Positions 1-10,899 of a stretch of 64,000 bases of DNA are shown here, one piece after another (the first letter of the stretch is position 1; each line of letters opens with the position of its first letter). Origin of the DNA: Argopecten irradians. Taxonomy: Eukaryota; Mollusca; Bivalvia; Pectinida; Pectinidae. The notes under the pieces were generated by a model that worked only from the letters and a program-made list of their open reading frames with translations, was not told the origin of the DNA and did no database searches. The translations under genes were made by a program, and so were the position numbers. The DNA lies in assembly GCF_041381155.1 (NCBI RefSeq), contig NC_091134.1, positions 55,067,944 through 55,131,943 of the forward strand. Reading direction: 5' to 3'.

Positions 1-245
1 TGAATTATAAAAAAAATCTTTGAAGTTCTGGTGCCCTTACTCATCATTTTAAAACTTCTATTCTAAAATTAAAAATTGTAATACGACCTTACCATGATGA
101 TAACATTTTTCAAATTCCGTATTATTGACCCGGTTTCCGACTCTACAACTACGTTTAGCAATGACCTCGATCTGTGTATCGATTCCGTTTGATGCAAGCG
201 CCCAGATGATCTATTAACCCGCCATATTTCATTTGGTAAACAGAC
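1..245. other. 5' flank of CDIN1
   Basis: AT-rich sequence with no coding exon that I can support. The last part, from about 120 onward, is less AT-rich and probably holds the promoter and 5' UTR of the gene starting at 246. No convincing TATA box is visible. Confidence 0.4.
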
Positions 246-1094
246 ATGAAGCTGGCAATCTACAACGAAGTTGTTGATCTAATGCGGAAATACAAAACTA
301 GAGATGAAGCACTACGGCACATAAGTCCAAGGTATCCTGATATTTCAGTGGGTGCTCTCGGTAGTATTTATGCACAGGATTATCAAAAGAAAATGCGTAA
401 AACTCACCACCTCCACTACAGCCCGGATACCACAGAATATTATTATGATAAATATAGAGCAGGAGTGGACAGTGGTCAAAAACACGTGATAATGACAATG
501 GCAAGAAACATAGATTTATCGCCGGCCCTCTTAGCGAGAATGATACTAGAGAGACATTTGTCACGCACTAAGTTTGGTGGTGACAACCCTCCACGCAGTC
601 AAGTCACTCAGATGATGAAAGATACAACATTGATTGAAAACCCAGTCCTGGCCAACGAGATCCATGAGTGTATTTTATCTGACGATCAGTATGGACCGCT
701 AGTGGATAAGATAAAGCATTCAATTGGACATGAGTATGAATTTAAGCTGAATAGAACATTGGATTCCTTACAGCTGTCTTACATTGGAGAGGATCAGATG
801 AGGGCGAAAGGCTACGATAAAACACCTGATGTAAAGCTGGAGGTTCCAATAGCTGTGGACGGACACATGGTAAACTGGATAGAGAGCAAAGCTTCATTTG
901 GAGATGAATACAGTCACAGGTCATATCTGAAGGACCAGTTCTGGAGCTACTGGAATCGGTTTGGCCCAGGAATGGTCATCTATTGGTTCGGCTTCATTGA
1001 TGAACTTGATTCAAACACGGAGAAAGGAATTATTCTAAGAGACAGTTTTCCAGAAAATATTGTAAGACTGAACCCTGTTGTGAAATTAAAATGA
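246..1094 (+). CDS. CDIN1: CDAN1-interacting nuclease 1 (C15orf41-type)
   Basis: This is an intact 282-residue frame that aligns by memory from end to end with vertebrate CDIN1 (about 281 residues). The N-terminal half is helical and DNA-binding-like (for example SIYAQDYQKK near 40-49 and LARMILERHL near 96-105). The C-terminal half is a PD-(D/E)XK nuclease fold: RAKGYDKTPD ends at Asp195, the E-S-K triad is at 213-215 in WIESKASFGD, and the family-typical DQFWSYWNRFGPG is at 230-242. In vertebrates the protein binds codanin-1 and is linked to congenital dyserythropoietic anaemia type I; the role here is inferred from that. The ATG is chosen because the alignment starts there. The whole gene is one exon, although the vertebrate gene has many introns, and no frame damage is seen. 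Confidence 0.93.
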   Translation: MKLAIYNEVVDLMRKYKTRDEALRHISPRYPDISVGALGSIYAQDYQKKMRKTHHLHYSPDTTEYYYDKYRAGVDSGQKHVIMTMARNIDLSPALLARMILERHLSRTKFGGDNPPRSQVTQMMKDTTLIENPVLANEIHECILSDDQYGPLVDKIKHSIGHEYEFKLNRTLDSLQLSYIGEDQMRAKGYDKTPDVKLEVPIAVDGHMVNWIESKASFGDEYSHRSYLKDQFWSYWNRFGPGMVIYWFGFIDELDSNTEKGIILRDSFPENIVRLNPVVKLK

Positions 1095-1417
1095 ATCAAA
1101 TTGATATTTATATTGAGTCTTTGAAAATTTTTCATGTGATTTGCAAAGCTATTTTTTTTGTATCAAAAAGGTACATGCATTGGCTATGGGCCTGAGTTCC
1201 ATGCATAAGAGGATGCATCAAATCACAGAAACAGATGGAATTGTTCCTTTTATTGTTTCTTTATACATTGAAAAATGTAATCTGACCTTTTTAAATTTCA
1301 GGATCAGTTCTGTTTTGGTTCTGTTGTAATCCGCATTCCATAGTCAGTCTGTTTCAGTGATTTGTCAAACCATTTTATCACAGACTCCAGTTCAATGAAA
1401 GCGGATGTTATCATACA
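1095..1417. other. 3' flank of CDIN1
   Basis: AT-rich sequence after the CDIN1 stop, presumably 3' UTR and spacer. No clear AATAAA signal is visible before the repeat cluster starts at 1418. The short frames here look like chance. Confidence 0.4.
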
Positions 1418-2166
1418 TTTTAGCTCACCTGGCCCGAAGGGCTGGTGATCATGAGCTTATGTCATAGCGTGGCCTCCGATGTCCGTCAGTCAATATTTCC
1501 TTTGAATCGCTACTAGTCATAGAGTTCTGCATGGAATGTAACCAAATTTAGCCAGAAACATCCTTTGGGGAATGGTAACAGAATATGTATAAATTTTGGC
1601 TCTGACCCCGTCCGTCCTTTAACAATTCTTGTTATCGCTATTTCTCAGAAAGTGCTGAAGGGATCTGTCTCAAATTTCATGCATAAGTTCCCCTAAGGCC
1701 CTAGTTGTGCATATTACATTTTGGAACCAATCGGTCAACAAGATGGTCGCCAGGCAGCCATCTAGTTGTGCATATTGCGTTTTGGGACCAATCGTTCAAC
1801 AAGAAAGCCGCCAGGCAGCCATCTTGGATTTTAAATAAATTAAAGTTTGTTATCGCAATTTCTCAGAAAGTAGTGAAGGGATCTGTCTCAAATTTCACAT
1901 GTAGGTTTCCCTAGGGCCCTAGTTGTGATTAATGCGATTTGGGACCGATCGATCAACAAGATGGCCGCCATGGAGCCATCTTTGATTTTGATAATTGAAG
2001 TTTGTTACTGCTATTTCTCAGGAAGTACTGAAGAGATCTGTCTCAACTTTTATATGAACAAAGTATGTTTGAAAAAGTTTGAAAAGCAGAGAAAAGATCC
2101 CTCTTTCCATTGTCAGACATAGATCATTCGTTGGTGGGCGCCAAGATCCCTCTGGGATCTCTTGTT
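1418..2166 (+). mobile_element. hairpin-ended non-autonomous element with internal tandem units
   Basis: The left end is TTTTAGCTCACCTG followed by a GGCCC-gaa-GGGCT hairpin. The right end is GGGATCTCTTGTT, preceded by GGTGGGCGCCAAG. The interior holds at least three diverged units of about 130-150 bp with the phrases TTTCTCAGAAAGT, GGGCCCTAGTTGTGCAT and CAAGATGG(C/T)CGCC. The same head, units or tail recur at 16063, 25320, 40586 and 43948. Hairpin ends with central minisatellite units resemble Helentron-associated (HINE) or oyster 'pearl' elements. That class assignment is inference. No protein is encoded. Confidence 0.75.
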
Positions 2167-2628
2167 AGGTCATCTGACCAGAAAAGTTGTCAGGATAACC
2201 TATAATATATAGCCGTCATGTTTCATCTATGGTTATCCGGCTTCAGTAGAAACTTTTTACATTTTGAACTTCTTTCCAAGTTCTACTGGTGCGATTTGGC
2301 TGAAACTTGCTTGAAATGATCCCGACATAGCCCCAACAAAGTGTTGTTATTTTTTGGGTCAATCCGAAATCCAAGATGGTCGCTACAGCTGCCATCTTGA
2401 AAACATATTATAAACTTCTCAAGTTCTATCAGTGTGGTTTGGCTGAAATGTGCCTGAAATGACCATGACATCTCAAAGTATTGTTACATCTCTGGTTGAT
2501 CCCAAATTAAATCAAAGATTGCGACCATGACGCCATATCTAATAATTTCCTATACAACTACATGTACATGTATGTATTGCCAAGGTAGTCAGATGATCGT
2601 TAAGGCTCTTGGGCCTCTTGTTTATCAT
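2167..2628 (+). mobile_element. hairpin-ended element, same superfamily, plus orientation
   Basis: The head GGTCATCTGACC...AGGATAACCTAT matches, in degraded form, the head of the element at 2946-3928. The right end is GTTAAGGCTCTTGGGCCTCTTGTTT. It contains about two interior units (GCGATTTGGCTGAAACTTGC, CCAAGATGGTCGC) of the type found five times in the reverse-oriented neighbour. It abuts the preceding element directly. Confidence 0.7.
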
Positions 2629-2945
2629 TTTAAAGATGCTTGACCGCCGACGGAGCATAAACAATACCCATCATTTGAACAAAAACTGAATATAACATCA
2701 TGTATATATCTCGTGTCTAATTAACACAAAAATACATATAAAATGTTTTGTATTGCTTTTCGTACATGCACAATCAGTACTTCATTTGATAGGACATAGT
2801 GCCGTGGATTATTTTCGGGACACAATTTATTATTTTCACCTTGAAGTAAAATAAAAAGCTTGAACTTCCAAATTATGGTAATGGTGCAAAGTTACTTTTT
2901 TAAGTGAAGAAAAACACAAATTCATCCGCTTGTGTTTTTGTTAGA
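2629..2945. other. AT-rich spacer
   Basis: No exon, RNA or repeat that I recognise. This is spacer between two mobile elements. Confidence 0.4.
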
Positions 2946-3928
2946 AAACAAGAGGCCCAAAGGGCCTTAACGGTCATCTGACTACATTGACAATAGTAAA
3001 ATTAATTATATATGGTGTCACTTTGTCAGGATCATGTCAGGATCATTTTCAATTTCTTTCAAAATTTTTATTTCAAACAAGAGGACCAAGGGCTTTAACA
3101 TATAGGAAATTAATTAGATATAGTGTCATGGTAGTCATCTTCGATTTGGGATCAACCAGAGATGTAACAATTCTTTGTAGGGACCATGTCAGGATCATTT
3201 CATGCAAGTTTCAGCCAAATCCCACCGGTAGAACTTCAGAAGAAGTTAAAAATGTGTTTTCAAGATGGTGACTGTGGCGGCCATCTTGGATATCAGATCA
3301 ACCTGAAAAATAACAAAACTTTGTCAGGACCATGTCAGAATCATTTCATGCAAGTTTCAGCCAAATCGCAAAGGTAGAACTTGAGAAGAAGTTCAAAATG
3401 TGTTTTCAAGATGGCGGCCATCTTTGATTTCGGACTGACCCGAAAAATAACAACACTTTGTCGGGACCATGTCAGGATCATTTCATGCAATTTTCAGCCA
3501 AATTGCACCGATAGAACTTGAGAAGAAATTCGAAATGTGTTTACAAGATGGCGGCTGTGGGGGCCATCTTGGATTTCGGATTGACCCCAAAAATAACAAC
3601 ACGATGTCGGGACCATGTCAGGGTCATTTCATGCAAGTTTCAGCCAAATCGCACCGGAAGAGTTTGAGAAAAAGTTAAAAATGTGCTTTCAAAATGGCCG
3701 CTGTGGCGGCCATCTTGGATTTCGGATCGACCCGAAAAATTACAACACTTTGTCGGGACCATGTCAGGATCATTTCATGCAAGTTTCAGCCAAATCGCAG
3801 TGGTAGAACTTGAGAAGAAGTTCAAAATGTGAAAAGTTAACGCATGGTGGACGGCGCATGAGGGACGACGACGGACGAAACATGACGAGTATAGGTCATC
3901 CTGACCCTTCGGGTCAGATGAGCTAAAA
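2946..3928 (-). mobile_element. hairpin-ended element with five ~145-bp units, minus orientation
   Basis: Read on the minus strand, the head is TTTTTAGCTCATCTGACCC, then a gaa-loop hairpin, then a GTCGTCGTC-rich stretch. The tail is GGCCCTTTGGGCCTCTTGTT, itself a hairpin. Between about 3178 and 3830 lie five units of about 145 bp, each with CATGTCAGGATCATTTCATG, CAAGTTTCAGCCAAAT and an AAGATGGCGGC block. The short frames that start at each CATGTC(A/G)GGATCATTT phrase are products of this repetition and not genes. It has the best-preserved two ends in the window. Confidence 0.8.
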
Positions 3929-5157
3929 ATCATTTGTCAGCGGTGGAGCATCTTTAAAATAATAAACATTATTTCTTAATTAACATACATACACATTAAT
4001 CTTCAATTGTAATACATGTACCAGGGTATTTAAATATGAAATCATACACATTCATGAAAAAATAAATACATACATATTTTATTACAATTAGTTTTATCTT
4101 TCAATATTACATATAGGTACACAAATAACAAAAATAATATAAAAATGTTTAAAAAAAAGATTTCTTGTAAACAAAATAAAACATGTACATGTATTCACAA
4201 TATGTATTTAAGACTTATAAAATGTATAAAAATATATCAGGATACAAATATATACATACTACAGGTTGGTATTTCATACCAGTCAATATGATAGTCATAC
4301 TAATCAATATCAAAAGTTAATCCTATGTATTATGCATGCAAATTAAAAACTTGAATAGTGTAATAAATCACTGAAAAGTGTTAAGACATCACCAGATTAT
4401 TGAAAATATCAATTACCAAATGAAATGTTCAATATGATCTTTTCAAAATGAAAAATGGTTTTTACATTCTAAGCATGAATTTTTCTATGCATACCAATTT
4501 TAGCTGCAATATTGTAGCTCAATGAAAGACTTAAGCTTTTAGACAGATAATGGTGTCATCTTTAGAGCTACAATTGGTGCCTATTACTGCTAACGGAGCA
4601 AAGTAATGATCATGCAAATCATTATAAAAACGTTTGTATGCATTTTATCATACCAAGCAATGGTCTACAATTTGCTGTCACATTTTTACAGTGTTAATAA
4701 ATATAAAGTTTCTTGTAGATAGGTTTTCATTTAAACATACATAAAGTGCCATTAAAAGTGAGCTATTATTGTGCATAAATTTTGTGTTGTTGCAAATACT
4801 ATGCATACCAGTAATAAGTGTTGGGTTTTTTCCTGAATATTTTTCACAGCTTAATTCATCTTAAACTAGTAAATACCAATATGGTTTCTAAAAGATTATT
4901 GAAGAAAAAATAAGATGTCAGAATTTTCACCTACATAGTTATTTATGGCACATTGAACTCAGACTGTTACATAAAATAAAACAAACTCAGAAATGCATGT
5001 AAGTCAACACTAGTGCAACAAAACATAAGAGAAGTTATGAAGTAAGAATATTCCATAGATACATCAACTCATCTGTACTCTAATTAGAGATTCCTGAATT
5101 TCATGTCTAACACATTTGATTCTCACTCTAATCATGATACTATATGTCTAGTTAAAG
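3929..5157. other. AT-rich stretch downstream of the SIAE-1 array
   Basis: No coding exon or known repeat is visible. A minus-strand AATAAAA lies near 4077-4083. The 36-bp array next door contains no AATAAA on the minus strand, so the SIAE-1 transcript may end here after crossing the array. That is inference. Confidence 0.35.
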
Positions 5158-8100
5158 TATGAGTACTACACAGTAATGGGATGTGGTACAGTTCAACAGT
5201 ACTACACAGTAATGGGATGTGGTACAGTTCCAGAGTACTACACAGTAATGGGATGTGGTACAGTTCCAGAGTACTACACAGTAATGGGATGTGGTACAGT
5301 TCCAGAGTACTACACAGTAATGGGGTATGTTACAGTTCCAGAGTACTACACAGTAATGGGGTGTGTTACAGTTCCACAGTACTACACAGTAATGGGATGT
5401 GTTACAGTTCCAGAGTACTACACAGTAATGGGATGTGGTATAGTTCCAGAGTACTACACAGTAATGGGTGTGGTACAGTTCCAGAGTACTACACAGTAAT
5501 GGGATGTGGTACAGTTCCAAAGTACTACACAGTAATGGGGTGTGGTACAGTTCCAGAGTACTACACAGTAATGGGATGTGGTACAGTTCCAAAGTACTAC
5601 ACAGTAATGGGTTGTGGTACAGTTCCAAAGTACTACACAGTAATGGGGTGTGGTACAGTTCCAAAGTACTACACAGTAATGGGGTGTGGTACAGTTCCAG
5701 AGTACTACACAGTAATGGGATGTGGTACAGTTCCAGAGTACTACACAGTAATGGGGTGTGGTACAGTTCCAAGTACTACACAGTAATGGGTGTGTACAGT
5801 TACAGTTCCACAGTACTACACAGTAATGGGGTGTGGTACAGTTCCAACAGTACTACACAGTAATGGGATGTGGTACAGTTCCAAGTACTACACAGTAATG
5901 GGATGTGGTACAGTTCCAGAGTACTACACATAATGGGATGTGGTACAGTTCCACAGTACTACACAGTAATAGGATGTGGTACAGTTCCAAAGTACTATAC
6001 AGTAATGGGATGTGGTACAGTTCCAGAGTACTACACAGTAATGGGGTATGTTACAGTTCCAGAGTACTACACAGTAATGGGGTGTGGTACAGTTCCAAGT
6101 ACTACACAGTAATGGGATGTGGTACAGTTCCAAAGTACTACACAGTAATGGGATGTGGTACAGTTCCAAAGTACTACACAGTAATGGGATGTGGTACAGT
6201 TCCAAAGTACTACACAGTAATGGGATGTGGTACAGTTCCAAGTACTACACAGTAATGGGTGTGGTACAGTTCCAAGTACTACACAGTAATGGGGTGTGGT
6301 ACAGTTCCAAGTACTACACAGTAATGGGGTGTGGTACAGTTCCAGAGTACTACACAGTAATGGGATGTGGTCAGTTCCAAAGTACTACACAGTAATGGGG
6401 TGTGGTACAGTTCCAAAGTACTACACAGTAATGGGATGTGGTACAGTTCCAAAGTACTACACAGTAATGGGATGTGGTACAGTTCCAAAGTACTACACAG
6501 TAATGGGATGTGGTACAGTTCCAAAGTACTACACAGTAATGGGATGTGGTACAGTTCCACAGTACTACACAGTAATGGGATGTGGTACAGTTCCAGAGTA
6601 CTACACAGTAATGGGATGTGGTACAGTTCCAGAGTACTACACAGTAATGGGGTGTGGTACAGTTCCAGAGTACTACACAGTAATGGGGTGTGGTACAGTT
6701 CCAGAGTACTACACAGTAATGGGATGTGGTACAGTTCCAAAGTACTACACAGTAATGGGATGTGGTACAGTTCCAGAGTACTACACAGTAATGGGATGTG
6801 GTACAGTTCCAGAGTACTACACAGTAATGGGGTGTGGTACAGTTCCAGAGTACTACACAGTAATGGGGTGTGGTACAGTTCCAGAGTACTACACAGTAAT
6901 GGGGTGTGGTACAGTTCCAAAGTACTACACAGTAATGGGATGTGGTACAGTTCCACAGTACTACACAGTAATGGGATGTGGTACAGTTCCACAGTACTAC
7001 ACAGTAATGGGGTGTGGTACAGTTCCAAAGTACTACACAGTAATGGGATGTGGTACAGGTCCAGGGTACTACACAGTAATGGGATGTGGTACAGTTCCAC
7101 AGTACTACACAGTAATGGGATGTGGTACAGTTCCACAGTACTACACAGTAATGGGATGTGGTACAGTTCCAGAGTACTACACAGTAATGTGGTGGGTATA
7201 CACTAATGTGGTACAGTTCCAGAGTACTACACAGTAATGGGTGTGGTACAGTTCCAGAGTACTACACAGTAATGGGGTGTGGTACAGTTCAAATACTACA
7301 CAGTAATGGATGTGGTACAGTTCCAAGTACTACACAGTAATGGGATGTGGTACAGTTCCACAGTACTACACAGTAATGGGGTGTGGTACAGTTCCAAAGT
7401 ACTACACAGTAATGGGATGTGGTACAGTTCCAAAGTACTACACAGTAATGGGATGTGGTACAGTTCCACAGTACTACACAGTAATGGGATGTGGTACAGT
7501 TCCAAAGTACTACACAGTAATGGGATGTGGTACAGTTCCACAGTACTACACAGTAATGGGGTGTGGTACAGTTCTAGAGTACTACACAGTAATGGGATGT
7601 GGTACAGTTCCAGAGTACTACACAGTAATGGGGTGTGGTACAGTTCCAGAGTACTACACAGTAATGGGGTGTGGTACAGTTCCAGAGTACTACACAGTAA
7701 TGGGGTGTGGTACAGGTCCAGGGTACTACACAGTAATGGGGTGTGGTACAGGTCCAGGGTACTACACAGTAATGGGGTGTGGTACAGTTCCAGAGTACTA
7801 CACAGTAATGGGATGTGGTACAGTTCCAGAGTACTACACAGTAATGGGGTGTGGTACAGTTCCAGAGTACTACACAGTAATGGGATGTGGTACAGTTCCA
7901 GAGTACTACACAGTAATGGGGTGTGGTACAGTTCCAGAGTACTACACAGTAATGGGGTGTGTTACAGTTCCAGAGTACTACACAGTAATGGGGTGTGGTA
8001 CAGTTCCAGAGTACTACACAGTAATGGGGTGTGGTACAGTTCCAGAGTACTACACAGTAATGGGATGTGGTACAGTTCCAGAGTACTACACAGTAATGGG

Positions 8101-9640
8101 ATGTGGTACAGTTCCAGAGTACTACACAGTAATGGGGTGTGGTACAGTTCCAGAGTACTACACAGTAATGGGGTGTGGTACAGTTCCAAAGTACTACACA
8201 GTAATGGGATGTGGTACAGTTCCAGAGTACTACACAGTAATGGGATGTGGTACAGTTCCAGAGTACAACAGTACTACACAGTAATGGGGTGTGGTACAGT
8301 TCCAGAGTACTACACAGTAATGGGATGTGGTACAGTTCCAGAGTACTACACAGTAATGGGGTGTGGTACAGTTCCACAGTACTACACAGTAATGGGATGT
8401 GGTACAGTTCCAGAGTACTACACAGTTATGGGATGTGGTGCAGTCCAGGGTACTACACAGTAATGGGATGTGGTACAGTTCCACAGTACTACACAGTAAT
8501 GGGTTGTGGTACAGTTCCAGAGTACTACACAGTAATGGGGTGTGGTACAGTTCCAGAGTACTACACAGTTAATGGGGTGTGGTACAGTTCCAGAGTACTA
8601 CACAGTAATGGGGTGTGGTACAGTTCCAGAGTACTACACAGTAATGGGATGTGTGCAGGTCCAGGGTACTACACAGTAATGAGGTGTGGTACAGTTCCAA
8701 AGTACTACACAGTTATGGGATGTGGTGCAGGTCCAGGGTACTACACAGTAATGGGATGTGGTACAGTTCCAGAGCAATACACAGTAATGGGATGTGGTAC
8801 AGTTCCACAGTACTACACAGTTATGGGATGTGGTGCAGGTCCAGGGTACTACACAGTAATGGGATGTGGTACAGTTCCACAGTACTACACAGTAATGGGA
8901 TGTGGTACAGTTCCATAGTACTACACAGTAATGGGATGTGGTACAGTTCCACAGTACTACACAGTTATGGGATGTGGTGCAGGTCCAGGGTACTACACAG
9001 TAATGGGGTGTGGTACAGTTCCAAAGTACTACACAGTAATGGGATGTGGTGCAGGTCCAGGGTACTACACAGTAATGGGGTGTGGTACAGTTCCAGAGTA
9101 CTACACAGTAATGGGATGTGGTACAGTTCCAGTATACTACACAGTAATGGGGTGTGGTACAGTTCCAGTATACTACACAGTAATGGGGTGTGGTACAGTT
9201 CCAGTATACTACACAGTAATGGGATGTGGTACAGTTCCAGTATACTACACAGTAATGGGATGTGGTACAGTTCCACAGTACTACACAGTAATGGGATGTG
9301 GTGCAGGTCCAGGGTACTACACAGTAATGGGATGTGGTACAGTTCCAGTATACTATACAGTAATGGGGTGTGGTACAGTTCCAGTATACTACACAGTAAT
9401 GGGGTGTGGTACAGTTCCAGTATACTACACAGTAATGGGGTGTGGTACAGTTCCAGTATACTACACAGTAATGGGGTGTGGTACAGTTCCAGTATACTAC
9501 ACAGTAATGGGATGTGGTACAGTTCCAGTATACTACACAGTAATGGGATGTGGTACAGTTCCACAGTACTACACAGTAATGGGATGTGGTACAGTTCCAG
9601 AGTACTACACAGTAATGGGATGTGGTACAGTTCCATCAAT
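5158..9640 (-). repeat. 36-bp minisatellite, ~124 copies, derived from the SIAE-1 coding end
   Basis: The unit on the plus strand is GTACTACACAGTAATGGG followed by ATGTGGTACAGTTCCAGA, 36 bp in total, with a few shorter or longer copies. On the minus strand the unit reads GGA ACT GTA CCA CAT CCC ATT ACT GTG TAG TAC TCT. The first ten codons are the last residues and stop of SIAE-1 (GTVPHPITV-stop). The array therefore starts inside the last exon and continues for about 4.4 kb downstream. Because 36 is a multiple of three, two frames on each strand stay open over hundreds of codons and mimic long genes. Variants are clustered: GGTCCAGGG copies mainly at 7055-9315, and CCAGTATAC copies only at 9130-9540, next to the gene. 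Confidence 0.97.
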
Positions 9641-10847
9641 AGTATAAGTACCATCCTTGCTAAAGTTAGGGCTTGTATAGAGGAAAGGTGATGCTGGAAA
9701 AGAGCTGTGGACTGAGTACACGGCACAGGCTTTGAAAGAACATGGAGTCACCCTCCATGCATATCTGAGTCCTGTGACATTCCTGGCTGGGCAGGGAGCT
9801 GTACTGAGAATTGCAGTGCTGCGAGTGATCCGGTCTACGGAGGTCTGTACCCACCATGATTGTTTACCACATCCTGTCTGGTTACCATAGGAACAACAGA
9901 TCTGTAAGGGAAATCACAAGTGTTATTGTTGTTGATGTTAAAGACCCATAATCAGATAGGTTAATACAGGTAATTAAAACAGATTTTTCATCTGCATGCA
10001 ATTATTGGGGGTATAAGAATTAATGGAGGTTGATTCATTTCCAACAACATTCAATTTCTCTTAAGTATTGAGCTTTGTAAAGAGCCCTGATACACAATTT
10101 TAAAGGCACAATTCAGTCTAAGAGTACATTAAAATTTGCACATATTTCGGAAACAAACCAGTTCTAATGGAAATAAGATTAGTTGGTTTTACTGTGATAC
10201 GCCAGAAAAGCCCACTGTAGTGAAATGTATGTGAAGTGTTCAAACTCGCTCACTGTCCGCCATTACACATTGTGGTCGGATGTCTTGTATGCTGAACCCT
10301 AGCCCTTGCCAGTGTAGTGAGGAATGTTTTGTCTAGAACTACTCATATCGCTCTTTCAGTAGTGTATTTACCTTGTTAGATGTATGTTCTTGTCTAAAAA
10401 AATAATTTCATCAACTCATTAGTGGTTAGTTATTGCATTTGTTGAACGTGCATTACTTTGGCACAGATATGGGTACAGCGTACATGTTGTACATGCTTAA
10501 TCGTATTGATCAACGATTTAGAATTTCAATGGTATCAATCAAAATACTGAACGACGTCGTGAAATTTGTCAATATTTCTTGTTATATGTTTCATAAGGAA
10601 TGTATGTCATATTTTGTTTTGTGGTTATGTAACAGTATAAACCTCACTGCATTATCCCTTTAAGTTAATAATTGTTTTAGATTTCCAAAGAAAATACTAA
10701 AGTTTGTTTGACCTACTTTGTGGTTTACACACTATTAGGTTAAGGGAAAGTGTACCACAGCCCGTATTATGCAGTTACACTTTAGACCAACAAGAGTTCC
10801 AATCTCACAGTTACTTTTAATGTTGAGAGTGACCTCCCTTGAAATCA

Positions 10848-10899
<52 letters not shown>

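Noticed and set aside
3186-3806. Overlapping short frames starting MSGSFHA(S/I)FSQ
   Set aside because: They come from ~145-bp tandem units inside a non-coding mobile element oriented on the other strand.
5158-9640. CRISPR-like array
   Set aside because: Units are directly adjacent with no unique spacers, and the setting is an animal genome.
5152-9726. Long open frames of 200-394 residues on both strands (repeating MGCGTVPEYYTV, MWYSSRVLHSNG, ELYHIPLLCSTL)
   Set aside because: They are products of a 36-bp tandem repeat that is open in several frames on both strands. The only coding part is the end of SIAE-1 (from 9605 upward).
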